NCBI GenBank assembly: GCA_018700655.1
Contig: JABIUG010000047.1
Location: 1 to 14,026, forward strand
DNA length: 14,026 nucleotides
Source: Rhodospirillaceae bacterium
GTDB taxonomy: Bacteria > Pseudomonadota > Alphaproteobacteria > SP197
Direction: 5' to 3'
Shown: in pieces, positions 1 through 6,991 of the stretch
Position numbering within the stretch: the stretch's first letter is position 1
How the letters are laid out: every line of letters begins with the position of its first letter
Position numbers and translations under genes: made by a program
Notes under the pieces: model-generated
Told to the model about the DNA's origin: nothing
The model's input: the letters and a program-made list of their open reading frames with translations, nothing else
The model's database searches: none

Positions 1-1
1 C

Positions 2-1186
2 CTTGCGGCAATGCGCCAGCAGCTCCAGGAGATCGAGAAACGGGTTGCCGACTGGGAAACCGCCAAGAAGGAGAGCATCGAAGCGGCCAAAGCCGCGGCC
101 CTGGCCTCATCGCGGGAACTCAGCGCGCAGCTTATGGCCGAACACAAACGCGAAAACGAAGCCGCCAAGAAGGACCAGGAAGAGCGGGTCCAGGAAGCCA
201 CGACAGAGCTGCAGCAGAACTTCGAAACGATGGTCAAGAACGTGCATTCGCTGAGCCAGGACGTCGCCCACAATCGAGGCTCGGTCGAAACCGTGATGCG
301 CGCACTGACAAGCCCCGGAGGTGCCGGCCACTTTGCCGAGATCGGCCTGGAGAACACGCTGAAGTCGTTTGGCCTGCAGGCCGGGCGAGATTTTGTCATG
401 CAGCACACCACACTGGGCGAAGACGGAGGGCGCCTGCGCCCCGATGCAATTGTTTTCCTTCCCGGTGACGCGGCACTGGTGATCGACAGCAAGGCCTCGA
501 AGTTCTTCCTGGAACTCGCCGAAACGGAAGGGACCGATGCCGAGGATGAGGCCTATTCCGGGCTGGCGCGCACCATGGCCCAGCACCTGCGCGACCTGAC
601 GAACAAGGATTACGCCTCGGCAATCCGCGACTCCTACCGTAACGCCGGCCGGGGCGATGAATTCCGCAAGATCACGACGGCGATGTATCTGCCCAGCGAG
701 GCCGCGATCGAGCGCCTCGACATCGCCGACCCGGAGTTTTCCCGCAAGGCCAGCGCCGGTCGTATCATCCCGGTAGGCCCTTCCGGGTTGCGTGGCCTGA
801 TCGGGCTGGCCAGCGTCAACATCGATCTGGGGCGCCAGGCCGAAAACCAGGAAAAGATCGTCGATGCGACCCGCGCCCTGCTCGACAGCGTGCTGGTCGC
901 GCTGGGCCACGCCGAACGGGTTGGAAACAGCCTGGAAAGTGCGGCCAAAAACTTCGCCAAGTTTACCTCATCGATCAACAGCCGCCTTCTGCCGCGCTCG
1001 CGCGGGCTGGTCGAACTTGGCGTCCGGCCCAACAAACACAAGGGCCAGATTCAGAACCTGGCGGCCTTTGAAGTCACAACCTTTGATGCCGCCACCTTCA
1101 TTGAAGGCGACGTGACGACAGACACCGAAGAGAACGACGACGTTGTACCCCCCCCCCTTGGTGTGGGACACTCCGAGCAGGAATGA
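2..1186 (+). CDS. rmuC: RmuC-family DNA recombination protein, 5' end outside window
   Basis: RmuC proteins limit DNA rearrangements such as inversions at short inverted repeats and carry a nuclease-like fold; the exact biochemistry is not settled. The frame is open to the left edge, so the N-terminus, normally a membrane anchor, is missing. The visible part starts with a charged coiled coil of about 80 residues rich in E, K and A. The RmuC core follows, with GGAGHFAEIGLENTL near residue 100, the RPDAIVFLPGD and VIDSKAS strands typical of the nuclease-like centre, and IIPVGPSGLRGLIG. The ATG at position 11 is probably internal. The C-terminal tail after about residue 365 is acidic and low in complexity, and it runs through a ten-base C tract just before the TGA. 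A gap of 26 bases separates it from the SPFH genes, so co-transcription is possible. The family call is firm. Confidence 0.9.
   Translation, partial: LAAMRQQLQEIEKRVADWETAKKESIEAAKAAALASSRELSAQLMAEHKRENEAAKKDQEERVQEATTELQQNFETMVKNVHSLSQDVAHNRGSVETVMRALTSPGGAGHFAEIGLENTLKSFGLQAGRDFVMQHTTLGEDGGRLRPDAIVFLPGDAALVIDSKASKFFLELAETEGTDAEDEAYSGLARTMAQHLRDLTNKDYASAIRDSYRNAGRGDEFRKITTAMYLPSEAAIERLDIADPEFSRKASAGRIIPVGPSGLRGLIGLASVNIDLGRQAENQEKIVDATRALLDSVLVALGHAERVGNSLESAAKNFAKFTSSINSRLLPRSRGLVELGVRPNKHKGQIQNLAAFEVTTFDAATFIEGDVTTDTEENDDVVPPPLGVGHSEQE
1148..1157 (+). repeat. Homopolymer tract of ten C near the 3' end of rmuC
   Basis: Ten consecutive C residues encode the PPP of the RmuC tail and the first base of the next codon. 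Tracts of this length are prone to replication slippage. Loss of one C would replace the last nine residues with a longer tail running on to a TAA at about 1225-1227, overlapping the start of the next gene. It could also be a length error in the assembly. Confidence 0.7.
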
Positions 1187-1212
1187 ATCTGTGGCGTTGA
1201 CGAACAGGAGCG

Positions 1213-2163
1213 ATGCCCTTGGATAACCTCGAAATCGGCGGCCTTGCAATCTTTGCACTCGTCTTTGGTGTGCTGGCGATCATCATCGTCAGCATGTCGG
1301 TGGTGACCGTTCGGCAGGGCTTTGAATACACCTTGGTGCGATTCGGGCGCTATACGCGCACCTTGCCCCCAGGGCTCCATGTCATTGTGCCGATGATCGA
1401 CCGGATCGGGCACAAGATGAACATGATGGAGACCGTCATCAATGTCCCCGAACAAGAGGTCATTACCCGCGACAACGCGATGGTCGCGGTCGATGGCGTG
1501 ATGTTCTTCCAGGTTCTCCAGGCAGCCCAGGCGGCCTATGAGGTAACCGATCTCAGAGGCGCGATCATCAACCTTTCGATGACCAACATCAGAACGGTGA
1601 TGGGTTCGATGGATCTGGACGAACTGCTCAGCCATCGTGACCGGATCAACGCCCAGCTCCTGAAGGTGGTCGACGAAGCGACCTCGACCTGGGGTGTGAA
1701 GGTCACGCGCATCGAGATTCTCAAGATCCAGCCGCCAATCGACCTGGTCGCTTCGATGGCCAGGCAGATGAAGGCCGAACGCGAGAAACGCGCCAACATC
1801 CTGGAATCCGAGGGCGTGCGTCAGGCCGACATCCTGCGCTCCGAAGGCGAGAAACAGGCCGCCATTCTCCAGGCAGAGGGCGAGCGCGAATCAGCCTTCC
1901 GCGACGCCGAAGCACGCGAACGCCTGGCCGAAGCGGAAGCTTTCGCGACCAAGGAGGTCAGCCAGGCGATTGCCGAGGGCAACATCCAGGCGATCAACTA
2001 TTTCATCGCCCAACGCTACATCGATGCGTTGGGCGCCTATGCCCGCTCGCAAGGCGAGAAGGTCCTGTTCCTGCCGTTGGAGGCGACCTCGATCGTCGAT
2101 TCCGTGAGCGGCGTCGCACAACTTGCCGCAAGCGCCCGCGAACAACGCGGCGGGGAGGGCTGA
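1213..2163 (+). CDS. SPFH/band-7 (stomatin-prohibitin) membrane protein, copy 1
   Basis: A stomatin/QmcA-like membrane scaffold of 316 residues. Such proteins form ring-shaped oligomers in the cytoplasmic membrane and organise membrane domains or membrane proteases. Residues about 9-30 are one hydrophobic segment. The SPFH domain follows, with RQGFEYTLVRFGRYTRTLPPG, VIVPMIDRIG, DNAMVAVDGV and IRTVMGSMDLDELLS. From about residue 190 there is a coiled coil of 11-residue repeats such as ILRSEGEKQAA and ILQAEGERESA. The end, QAINYFIAQRYIDALG and KVLFLPLEAT, is typical of the family. AGGAG at 1206-1210 is only two bases from the ATG, but no better start lies nearby. Its stop is three bases before a second SPFH gene that it closely resembles, which implies tandem duplication and perhaps a hetero-oligomer like HflK/HflC. 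Confidence 0.92.
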   Translation: MPLDNLEIGGLAIFALVFGVLAIIIVSMSVVTVRQGFEYTLVRFGRYTRTLPPGLHVIVPMIDRIGHKMNMMETVINVPEQEVITRDNAMVAVDGVMFFQVLQAAQAAYEVTDLRGAIINLSMTNIRTVMGSMDLDELLSHRDRINAQLLKVVDEATSTWGVKVTRIEILKIQPPIDLVASMARQMKAEREKRANILESEGVRQADILRSEGEKQAAILQAEGERESAFRDAEARERLAEAEAFATKEVSQAIAEGNIQAINYFIAQRYIDALGAYARSQGEKVLFLPLEATSIVDSVSGVAQLAASAREQRGGEG

Positions 2164-2166
2164 GCC

Positions 2167-3237
2167 ATGCCATATGTAGCAGGAGCCGTTGTTCTCTTCG
2201 CCATCATCCTGATCATCAAGGCGATCAAGATCGTGCCCCAGGGTAATGCCGTCACGGTCGAACGGTTTGGCCGCTTTACGCGGGCCCTGATGCCCGGATT
2301 GACTGTGATTGTGCCTTTCATCGATCGCATCGGCGCACGCATCAACGTCATGGAAAACGTGCTGGAGGTGCCCGAACAGGACGTCATCACCAAGGACAAC
2401 GCCATGGTCGGGGTCGACGGCGTGGTGTTTTTCCAGGTCATGGAGCCGGCAAGTGCCGCCTATGAGGTGAACGATCTCCATCGCGCGATCACCAACCTGG
2501 CGATGACCAACATCCGGACCGTGATGGGTTCGATGGCGCTCGATGAACTGCTGTCGCAACGCGACCGGATCAACCAGACCATTCTGGCCGTGGTCGACGA
2601 AGCAACTTCGGCCTGGGGCGTGAAAGTCACGCGCGTCGAGATCAAGAACATCGAACCGCCGCGCGATCTTGTCGACGCCATGGCGCGCCAGATGAAGGCA
2701 GAACGCGACAAGCGCGCCACCATCCTGGATGCCGAAGGCGACAAACAATCGGCCATCCTGCGCGCCGAAGGCCACAAGCAGTCGGCCATTCTGGAAGCCG
2801 AGGGCCGCCGCGAATCCGCCTATCGCGAGGCCGAGGCCCGTGAACGTTCGGCCCAGGCCGAAGGCAAGGCGACCCGTGATGTCTCCGACGCAATCGCCAG
2901 CGGCGACCTGCAGGCGATCAACTATTTCGTCGCCCAGAAATATGTCGATGCCCTCAAGGCCCTGGCCGACGCACCCAACCAGAAGGTTCTGTTCGTGCCT
3001 CTGGAATCGGCCGGTATGATCGGCGCGCTGGGCAGCGTCACCGAAATCGTGCGCGAAGCCTTTGGCGGCGGCGGTTCCGGCAAACGCGCTCCCGCGTCGT
3101 CGGCCAGCACGGCAAGCCGCAGCGCCCCGCGCACCCGCACGACGACGCAACCGCGTGTCATCGCACCAAAGCAGGAGCGCGATCCAGAACCGATGGACGT
3201 CTATTCCTGGCCGCCGCCCAGCCCCTGGGATCCGTGA
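2167..3237 (+). CDS. SPFH/band-7 membrane protein, copy 2 (QmcA-like) with Pro/Ser-rich tail
   Basis: The second stomatin/QmcA-like protein, 356 residues. An N-terminal hydrophobic segment (about 2-18) is followed by the SPFH domain (VPQGNAVTVERFGRFTRALMPG, DNAMVGVDGVVFFQV, IRTVMGSMALDELLS). Its coiled coil is a clear run of 11-residue units, for example ILRAEGHKQSA and ILEAEGRRESA. The family C-terminus QAINYFVAQKYVDALKAL, KVLFVPLES follows. Unlike copy 1, it carries about 50 extra residues after a GGGGSG hinge: a Ser/Thr/Ala/Arg-rich stretch, then a proline-rich acidic end (SWPPPSPWDP). GGGGAGGG at 2151-2158 is a strong ribosome binding site placed inside the end of copy 1, which supports translation from a shared message. 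The nfeD partner follows 17 bases downstream. The family is certain; the role of the tail is unknown. Confidence 0.93.
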   Translation: MPYVAGAVVLFAIILIIKAIKIVPQGNAVTVERFGRFTRALMPGLTVIVPFIDRIGARINVMENVLEVPEQDVITKDNAMVGVDGVVFFQVMEPASAAYEVNDLHRAITNLAMTNIRTVMGSMALDELLSQRDRINQTILAVVDEATSAWGVKVTRVEIKNIEPPRDLVDAMARQMKAERDKRATILDAEGDKQSAILRAEGHKQSAILEAEGRRESAYREAEARERSAQAEGKATRDVSDAIASGDLQAINYFVAQKYVDALKALADAPNQKVLFVPLESAGMIGALGSVTEIVREAFGGGGSGKRAPASSASTASRSAPRTRTTTQPRVIAPKQERDPEPMDVYSWPPPSPWDP

Positions 3238-3254
3238 CCGGAGATATGTGAGCC

Positions 3255-3707
3255 ATGTTCGACGAGCTTCTTTATTGGCACTGGTGGGTGATCGCGGTTG
3301 TCCTGATCATCCTGGAACTCACCGTATCAGGCGCCTTTTTCTTCCTTTGGCTCGGTGCTGCCGCGGTTGTCGTGGGCCTGCTCGCCCTGATCCCCGGTGT
3401 GACCTGGGAAGCCCAGCTTCTGGCCTTTGCCACGCTGGCGGTCGTTTCGGTCTTCATGTGGCGCATCTACAAGCCCAAGAAACTCGAAAGCGAGCACCCG
3501 ACGCTGAACAAGCGCGGGCACCAGTACATTGGGCGCAAGTTCACGCTGGATGCACCGATCGTCAACGGCGTGGGCAAGTTGATCGTTGCCGACACGACCT
3601 GGAAGATCAACGGCACGGACATGCCCGAAGGCACCCAGGTGACCGTGACCAGCGTCGACGGCACCGCGCTTCATGTGGAGAAAGCCGCAACAGCAGAAGC
3701 CGGCTGA
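3255..3707 (+). CDS. nfeD: NfeD-like short membrane protein, partner of SPFH proteins
   Basis: A 150-residue protein of the short NfeD type (NfeD1b/YbbK-like), which lacks the protease domain of long NfeD. After a short aromatic N-terminus (FDELLYWHWW) there are two or three membrane segments at about 12-30, 34-52 and 56-72. A soluble five-stranded OB-fold domain follows (RGHQYIGRKFTLDAPIVNG, GKLIVADTTWKING, MPEGTQVTVTSVDG). NfeD proteins are almost always encoded beside a stomatin-family SPFH gene, as here, and are thought to act with it in membrane quality control or microdomain formation. GGAG at 3240-3243 precedes the ATG. The TGA ends at 3707, and the stop codon of the opposing gene begins at the next base. 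Confidence 0.92.
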   Translation: MFDELLYWHWWVIAVVLIILELTVSGAFFFLWLGAAAVVVGLLALIPGVTWEAQLLAFATLAVVSVFMWRIYKPKKLESEHPTLNKRGHQYIGRKFTLDAPIVNGVGKLIVADTTWKINGTDMPEGTQVTVTSVDGTALHVEKAATAEAG

Positions 3708-4076
3708 TCAGCAGATATCAATTGCCTTGCAGTAGTCACTCATGGCGTTGTTGATGAAGGTTTCCAGCACCTTGTTGCGGGCCTCATAGACGTCCTTCAG
3801 ACAGCTCACATCGCCACCACATGCGTTACGCCTGGTGATGAATTCATGGGCCAGATCTTGCTGATTCCCGCTTTCTCCCATCAGCATGGGAACCTCTTGA
3901 GCGACGCCGTAAAGCGTGCCCATCTTCATATCGAGATTGGAGAGCGAGCGGCTATCGCAGATGGCGTGTTCTGTGGGTGTCGCAGCCTTCTGGCAATCAG
4001 AGCTCTGGGCCTGAGCACCCGTGGAAACGGCCAGGAGCGCGCCACACAGGCAGATGAGTCCGAGAGCTGATTTCAT
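3708..4076 (-). CDS. Secreted LprI/DUF1311-like small protein
   Basis: A 122-residue protein with a clear Sec signal peptide: MK, then a hydrophobic core, then the cleavage site TGAQA-QS near residue 23. The mature part has the Cys pattern and phrases of the LprI N-terminal (DUF1311) family: DCQKAATPTEHAICDS, LSNLDMKMGTLY and RRNACGGDVSCLKDVYEAR, with Cys residues that probably form periplasmic disulfides. Some members inhibit lysozyme; most are uncharacterised, so that function is only a suggestion here. GGAG nine bases before the ATG is a good ribosome binding site. It lies 33 bases downstream of recR on the same strand and may be the last gene of the ffs-dnaX-ybaB-recR unit, though it has no obvious functional link to it. 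Confidence 0.85.
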   Translation of the reverse strand: MKSALGLICLCGALLAVSTGAQAQSSDCQKAATPTEHAICDSRSLSNLDMKMGTLYGVAQEVPMLMGESGNQQDLAHEFITRRNACGGDVSCLKDVYEARNKVLETFINNAMSDYCKAIDIC

Positions 4077-4109
4077 GACGAGGTTCTCCGATTTCCAGGC
4101 GTTGATCGA

Positions 4110-4709
4110 TCAAACATCCCGGCGGGCTTTCAGGGCCGCACCCAGGGTGCCTTCATCGAGGTAATCGAGCTCACCACCGATCGGCACGCCCAGCGCCAGG
4201 CGTGAGATCTTCACGCCACTCTCTTCAAGGCGATCAGTAACGTAGTGGGCCGTGGTCTGGCCATCGACCGTGGCGTTGGTCGCCAGAATGACCTCTTCGA
4301 CCCCCCCGGCAGCCGTGCGGCTGACAAGGCTTGCGATCCGAAGATCTTCCGGGCCGACGCCATCAAGCGCCGAAAGGGTTCCACCCAACACGTGATAGAG
4401 ACCACCGAACACTCCTGCCCGTTCCAGCGCCCAGAGATCGCCGACTTCCTCGACGACACAGAGAGTGCTGCGATCCCGGCGCGGGTCCGAACAGACGCTG
4501 CAGGGCTCGACCGTATCGAGATTGCCGCAGGTCGCGCAGGCCTTGACCGATTCGGCGGTCTGCTCAAGCGCAGCAGCAAGAGGCCGCAGCAGCGTTTCCT
4601 GATGTTTCAGCAGATGCAACACGGCACGACGCGCCGAACGCGGGCCCAGGCCCGGCAGTCGCGCCAGCAGCTCCGCCAGACGCTCGATCTCCGGCCCACC
4701 CATAGCCAT
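4110..4709 (-). CDS. recR: Recombination mediator protein RecR
   Basis: RecR works with RecO and RecF to load RecA on single-stranded gaps coated with SSB. The 199-residue length is typical. An N-terminal helix-hairpin-helix region (LPGLGPRSARRAVLHLL, about 18-34) is followed by a four-Cys zinc site (C58, C61, C70, C73 in CATCGNLDTVEPCSVC). The Toprim domain starts at about 81 (CVVEEVGDLWALE) and runs through GVEEVILATN, with the C-terminal segment SRLALGVPIGGELDYLDEGTL. Two in-frame ATG codons (4709 and 4703) both fit; I chose the longer form, which starts four bases after the ybaB stop. Translation is probably coupled within dnaX-ybaB-recR, an order conserved in many bacteria. Confidence 0.97.
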   Translation of the reverse strand: MAMGGPEIERLAELLARLPGLGPRSARRAVLHLLKHQETLLRPLAAALEQTAESVKACATCGNLDTVEPCSVCSDPRRDRSTLCVVEEVGDLWALERAGVFGGLYHVLGGTLSALDGVGPEDLRIASLVSRTAAGGVEEVILATNATVDGQTTAHYVTDRLEESGVKISRLALGVPIGGELDYLDEGTLGAALKARRDV

Positions 4710-4713
4710 CAGC

Positions 4714-5034
4714 CTAGAACGGCAGGTTGAGGCCGGCCGGCAGATTAAGCCCGCCGGTCACCTTGGCCATCTCGTCCTTGACGTAGGTCTCGACCCGGCC
4801 GCGTGCATCGTTGACCGCCGCGACGACCAGATCCTCCAGGATCTCGGTGTCGCCGGGTGTGACCAGTGTCGGGTCGATCGAAAGACGCTTGAGCTCGTGT
4901 TTGGCCGTCATCACCGCCGTGACCATGCCGGCCCCTGCGCTGCCTTCGATCTCGGTCTCGGCAAACTCTTCCTGCATGGCGGCCATCTTGCCCTGCAGCT
5001 CCTGGGCCTGCTTCATCATCTTGGCGAGGTTCAT
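4714..5034 (-). CDS. ybaB: YbaB/EbfC nucleoid-associated protein
   Basis: A 106-residue DNA-binding protein of the YbaB/EbfC family, which forms tweezer-like dimers and binds DNA with little sequence preference. The N-terminal helix (MNLAKMMKQAQELQGKMAA) and the following region (FAETEIEGSAGAGMVTAVM) are typical, as are the conserved LKRLSIDPTLV and EDLVVAAVNDAR segments. The C-terminus ends in GGLNLPAGLNLPF, the usual Gly/Leu/Pro-rich tail. Its ATG overlaps the dnaX stop in an ATGA arrangement (5031-5034), so translation is very likely coupled to dnaX. recR follows four bases after the stop. Confidence 0.96.
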   Translation of the reverse strand: MNLAKMMKQAQELQGKMAAMQEEFAETEIEGSAGAGMVTAVMTAKHELKRLSIDPTLVTPGDTEILEDLVVAAVNDARGRVETYVKDEMAKVTGGLNLPAGLNLPF

Positions 5035-6734
5035 GAACCCGTGTTCTCCGCTTTGGTTTCTTCCGCGTCGTGTACTGCCACAACCTTGGCGCCGGGAAAG
5101 GCGTCGAGAATGCGTGCCACGCCGGGGTCGGTTTCGGCATCGCTCAGGCGTGCCTGATGTTGTGCTTCTTCCTGGGCCGCCACCGTTTCGGCGCCCTCTT
5201 CGGGCGATACGGCAACGATCCAGCGCTCGCCCGTCCAGGCCTCGAGATGACGCGACAACGAGCGAATAAAATCGGACGGCAGATTATCGTCCGTCCTGAG
5301 GTCGATCCGGCCGGGGCTGTAAGAAACCAAACGCACATTGTTGCGCAGCTGGGCCATCAGGATGACTTCGCCCTGTTCCTCGGCAAGATTTACCAGCGCC
5401 TCGAAATTCTCCGGCATGGGCGCGACAGTCGGCTTTGGAGGCTCTGCAGGCACAACCACCACCGGTTCGAGCGGCGGGGCCTCTGCCATGACCTGTGCCG
5501 CTGTGGTGGGTGGCGCGGGCTGCGGTAATGCAGAAGGTGCCGATGGCGAGGCCACGGACGCCACCCCACCCGCCGCCGCAGCCTTGAGCGCCTCTTCGGG
5601 CGTCGGCAGGTCGGCGCTGTGGGCCAGACGCACCAGCGTCATCTCGACCGCCTGGAGGCTGTTGGGTGCGGTGCGCGCTTCGCTGATGCCCTTGAGCAGG
5701 ATCTGCCAGGCGCGGCTGAGATGGGGAACCGCGAGTTTCTGAGCCATCGCCGCACCGCGCTCACGCTCGAACTCCGGTGCAGCGTAGCTCGCCGCTTCGG
5801 GCGTCACCTTGTAGCGGGTCAGCCAGTGGGTCAGTTCCAGCAAGTCCTCGAGCACAACGACCGGGTCGACACCGGCGGCGTACTGGCCATCAAGATTGGC
5901 CAGCGCCGCCGCTATCTCACCGCTCATGACCGCCTCGAAGAGATCAAAGACCAGGCCGCGGTCGGCCAGACCCAGCATTTCGCGGACATCCTCTTCGGCG
6001 ACCTTGCCCTGGCCCTGGGCAATCGCCTGGTCGAGAATCGAAAGGCCATCGCGCGCCGAACCATCGGCCGCACGTGCGATCAGCGCCAAAGCTTCGGGCG
6101 ATGCTTCGGCCTCTTCCTCTTCGACCAGCTCGGCGAAATAGGTCGCCAGTTCGGAGGCGTCGATCCGGCGCAGATCGAACCGTTGGCAGCGCGACAGAAT
6201 GGTCGCGGGGATCTTGCGCAGTTCGGTGGTGGCAAAGACGAACTTCAGGTGTTCAGGTGGCTCTTCCAGCGTCTTCAGCAGCGCATTGAACGCCGCGTTG
6301 GAGAGCATGTGGACTTCGTCCATGACGTAGATCTTGTAGCGCCCCATAACCGGGCGATAACGCGCCGCTTCAAGCAGGTCGCGCATGTTGTCGATCCCGG
6401 TGTGGCTGGCGGCATCGATTTCCAGGACATCGACATGGCGGTCTTCGGCAATCGCGACACATTGCGCGCACACACCGCAGGGTTCGGCCGTGACCTCGCC
6501 GGTGCCGTCAGGCCCAACGCAGTTTAGAATACGCGCCAGAATACGGGCCGTGGTCGTCTTGCCGACGCCACGCACACCGGTCAGCAGGAAGGCCTGGGCA
6601 ATGCGACCGCTTGCGACCGCGTTGCGCAGGGTCCGCACCAGCGCATCCTGACCACGCAGACCCTCCAGACTGGTTGGACGGTACTTGCGCGCAAGGACGC
6701 GATAATCGGTTGCGGCTTGGTCCTGCTCTGCCAT
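5031..6734 (-). CDS. dnaX: DNA polymerase III subunit gamma/tau
   Basis: DnaX is the ATPase motor of the clamp loader and the organiser of the replicase. Seen in its 567 residues: the YRVLARKYRP start, Walker A GVRGVGKTTT (53-62), a zinc site (C72, C86, C89, C92), Walker B VMDEVHML (137-144), the sensor-1 region FVFATTELRKIPATI, and the SRC arginine-finger motif (181-183). The lid and collar domains follow. A Pro/Ala-rich linker (about 390-435) leads to a C-terminal tau domain that contacts polymerase and helicase. No A-AAA-AAG-type slippery heptamer is visible, so a gamma form, if made, probably arises by proteolysis as known in Caulobacter. GGAG lies two bases from the ATG. The SRP RNA gene lies just upstream, and ybaB overlaps the stop by four bases. 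Confidence 0.97.
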   Translation of the reverse strand: MAEQDQAATDYRVLARKYRPTSLEGLRGQDALVRTLRNAVASGRIAQAFLLTGVRGVGKTTTARILARILNCVGPDGTGEVTAEPCGVCAQCVAIAEDRHVDVLEIDAASHTGIDNMRDLLEAARYRPVMGRYKIYVMDEVHMLSNAAFNALLKTLEEPPEHLKFVFATTELRKIPATILSRCQRFDLRRIDASELATYFAELVEEEEAEASPEALALIARAADGSARDGLSILDQAIAQGQGKVAEEDVREMLGLADRGLVFDLFEAVMSGEIAAALANLDGQYAAGVDPVVVLEDLLELTHWLTRYKVTPEAASYAAPEFERERGAAMAQKLAVPHLSRAWQILLKGISEARTAPNSLQAVEMTLVRLAHSADLPTPEEALKAAAAGGVASVASPSAPSALPQPAPPTTAAQVMAEAPPLEPVVVVPAEPPKPTVAPMPENFEALVNLAEEQGEVILMAQLRNNVRLVSYSPGRIDLRTDDNLPSDFIRSLSRHLEAWTGERWIVAVSPEEGAETVAAQEEAQHQARLSDAETDPGVARILDAFPGAKVVAVHDAEETKAENTGS

Positions 6735-6786
6735 GGCTCCGATGATGGTTCGTCACAACGCCTCGCCCCAGGCAGCGCCGGATGGA

Positions 6787-6802
6787 GCCGGCAAAGGCCG
6801 GC
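6787..6802 (-). terminator. Hairpin at the 3' end of the SRP RNA
   Basis: GCCGGC - four-base loop - GCCGGC forms a strong six-pair hairpin where the SRP RNA should end. One arm overlaps the closing helix of the RNA, so the two folds are alternatives. No U-run follows, so it is at best a weak intrinsic terminator or a processing/attenuation site before dnaX. Confidence 0.35.
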
Positions 6803-6904
6803 GGGCGGGATGGAAGACTGACTCGACCCGAGTGAATCCCGCTGCGGCTGCTTCCTTCCGGATCTGACCGGGTTCACGAGCCAGCCCGTCCGGGCCAGCC
6901 TTCC
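6794..6904 (-). ncRNA. ffs: Bacterial small SRP RNA (4.5S RNA)
   Basis: Read on the minus strand, 6869-6846 is the SRP domain IV core, with CCGGAAGG holding the GGAA tetraloop and then AAGCAGCC. The flanks fold as a long hairpin: CTGGCTCG pairs with CGAGTCAG, GTGAA with TTCAC, and the ends AAGGCTGGC (6902-6894) and GCCGGCCTT (6802-6794) close the rod. This RNA binds Ffh and targets nascent membrane proteins to FtsY. A position just beside U50 in E. coli numbering (G49) is A here. The ends are inferred from pairing and the promoter. The gene lies just upstream of dnaX on the same strand, an arrangement common in alphaproteobacteria. Confidence 0.93.
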
Positions 6905-6911
6905 GGGGATG

Positions 6912-6941
6912 ACCATATCGACCGTGCCACATCCCGCGCAA
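6912..6941 (-). promoter_or_regulatory. Likely promoter of the SRP RNA gene
   Basis: On the minus strand TTGCGC (6941-6936) and TATGGT (6917-6912) are separated by 18 bases, a fair sigma-70-type pair. The predicted start falls about eight bases on, at the G residues that begin the SRP RNA rod. It could also supply dnaX, ybaB and recR by read-through. This is inference from spacing and position only. Confidence 0.5.
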
Positions 6942-6991
6942 GCCCCGTCGGTGGAATTGCACAGCACAAAGCACCATGCCAACGTCCTGCC

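Noticed and set aside
107..910. Long minus-strand frame opposite rmuC
   Set aside because: Shadow of a high-GC coding strand; it shows no family motifs and the plus strand is clearly RmuC.
1891..3150. Long minus-strand frame of 419 codons opposite the SPFH genes
   Set aside because: Composition is rich in Asp, His and Gly, as expected from the reverse of repeated SPFH codons; no protein family features.
5619..6527. Plus-strand frame of 302 codons opposite dnaX
   Set aside because: Shadow of dnaX; no motifs and no ribosome binding site.
6753..6977. A minus-strand reading frame of 74 codons upstream of dnaX
   Set aside because: It lies across the SRP RNA and its promoter; the RNA fold and the core motif explain the sequence better.
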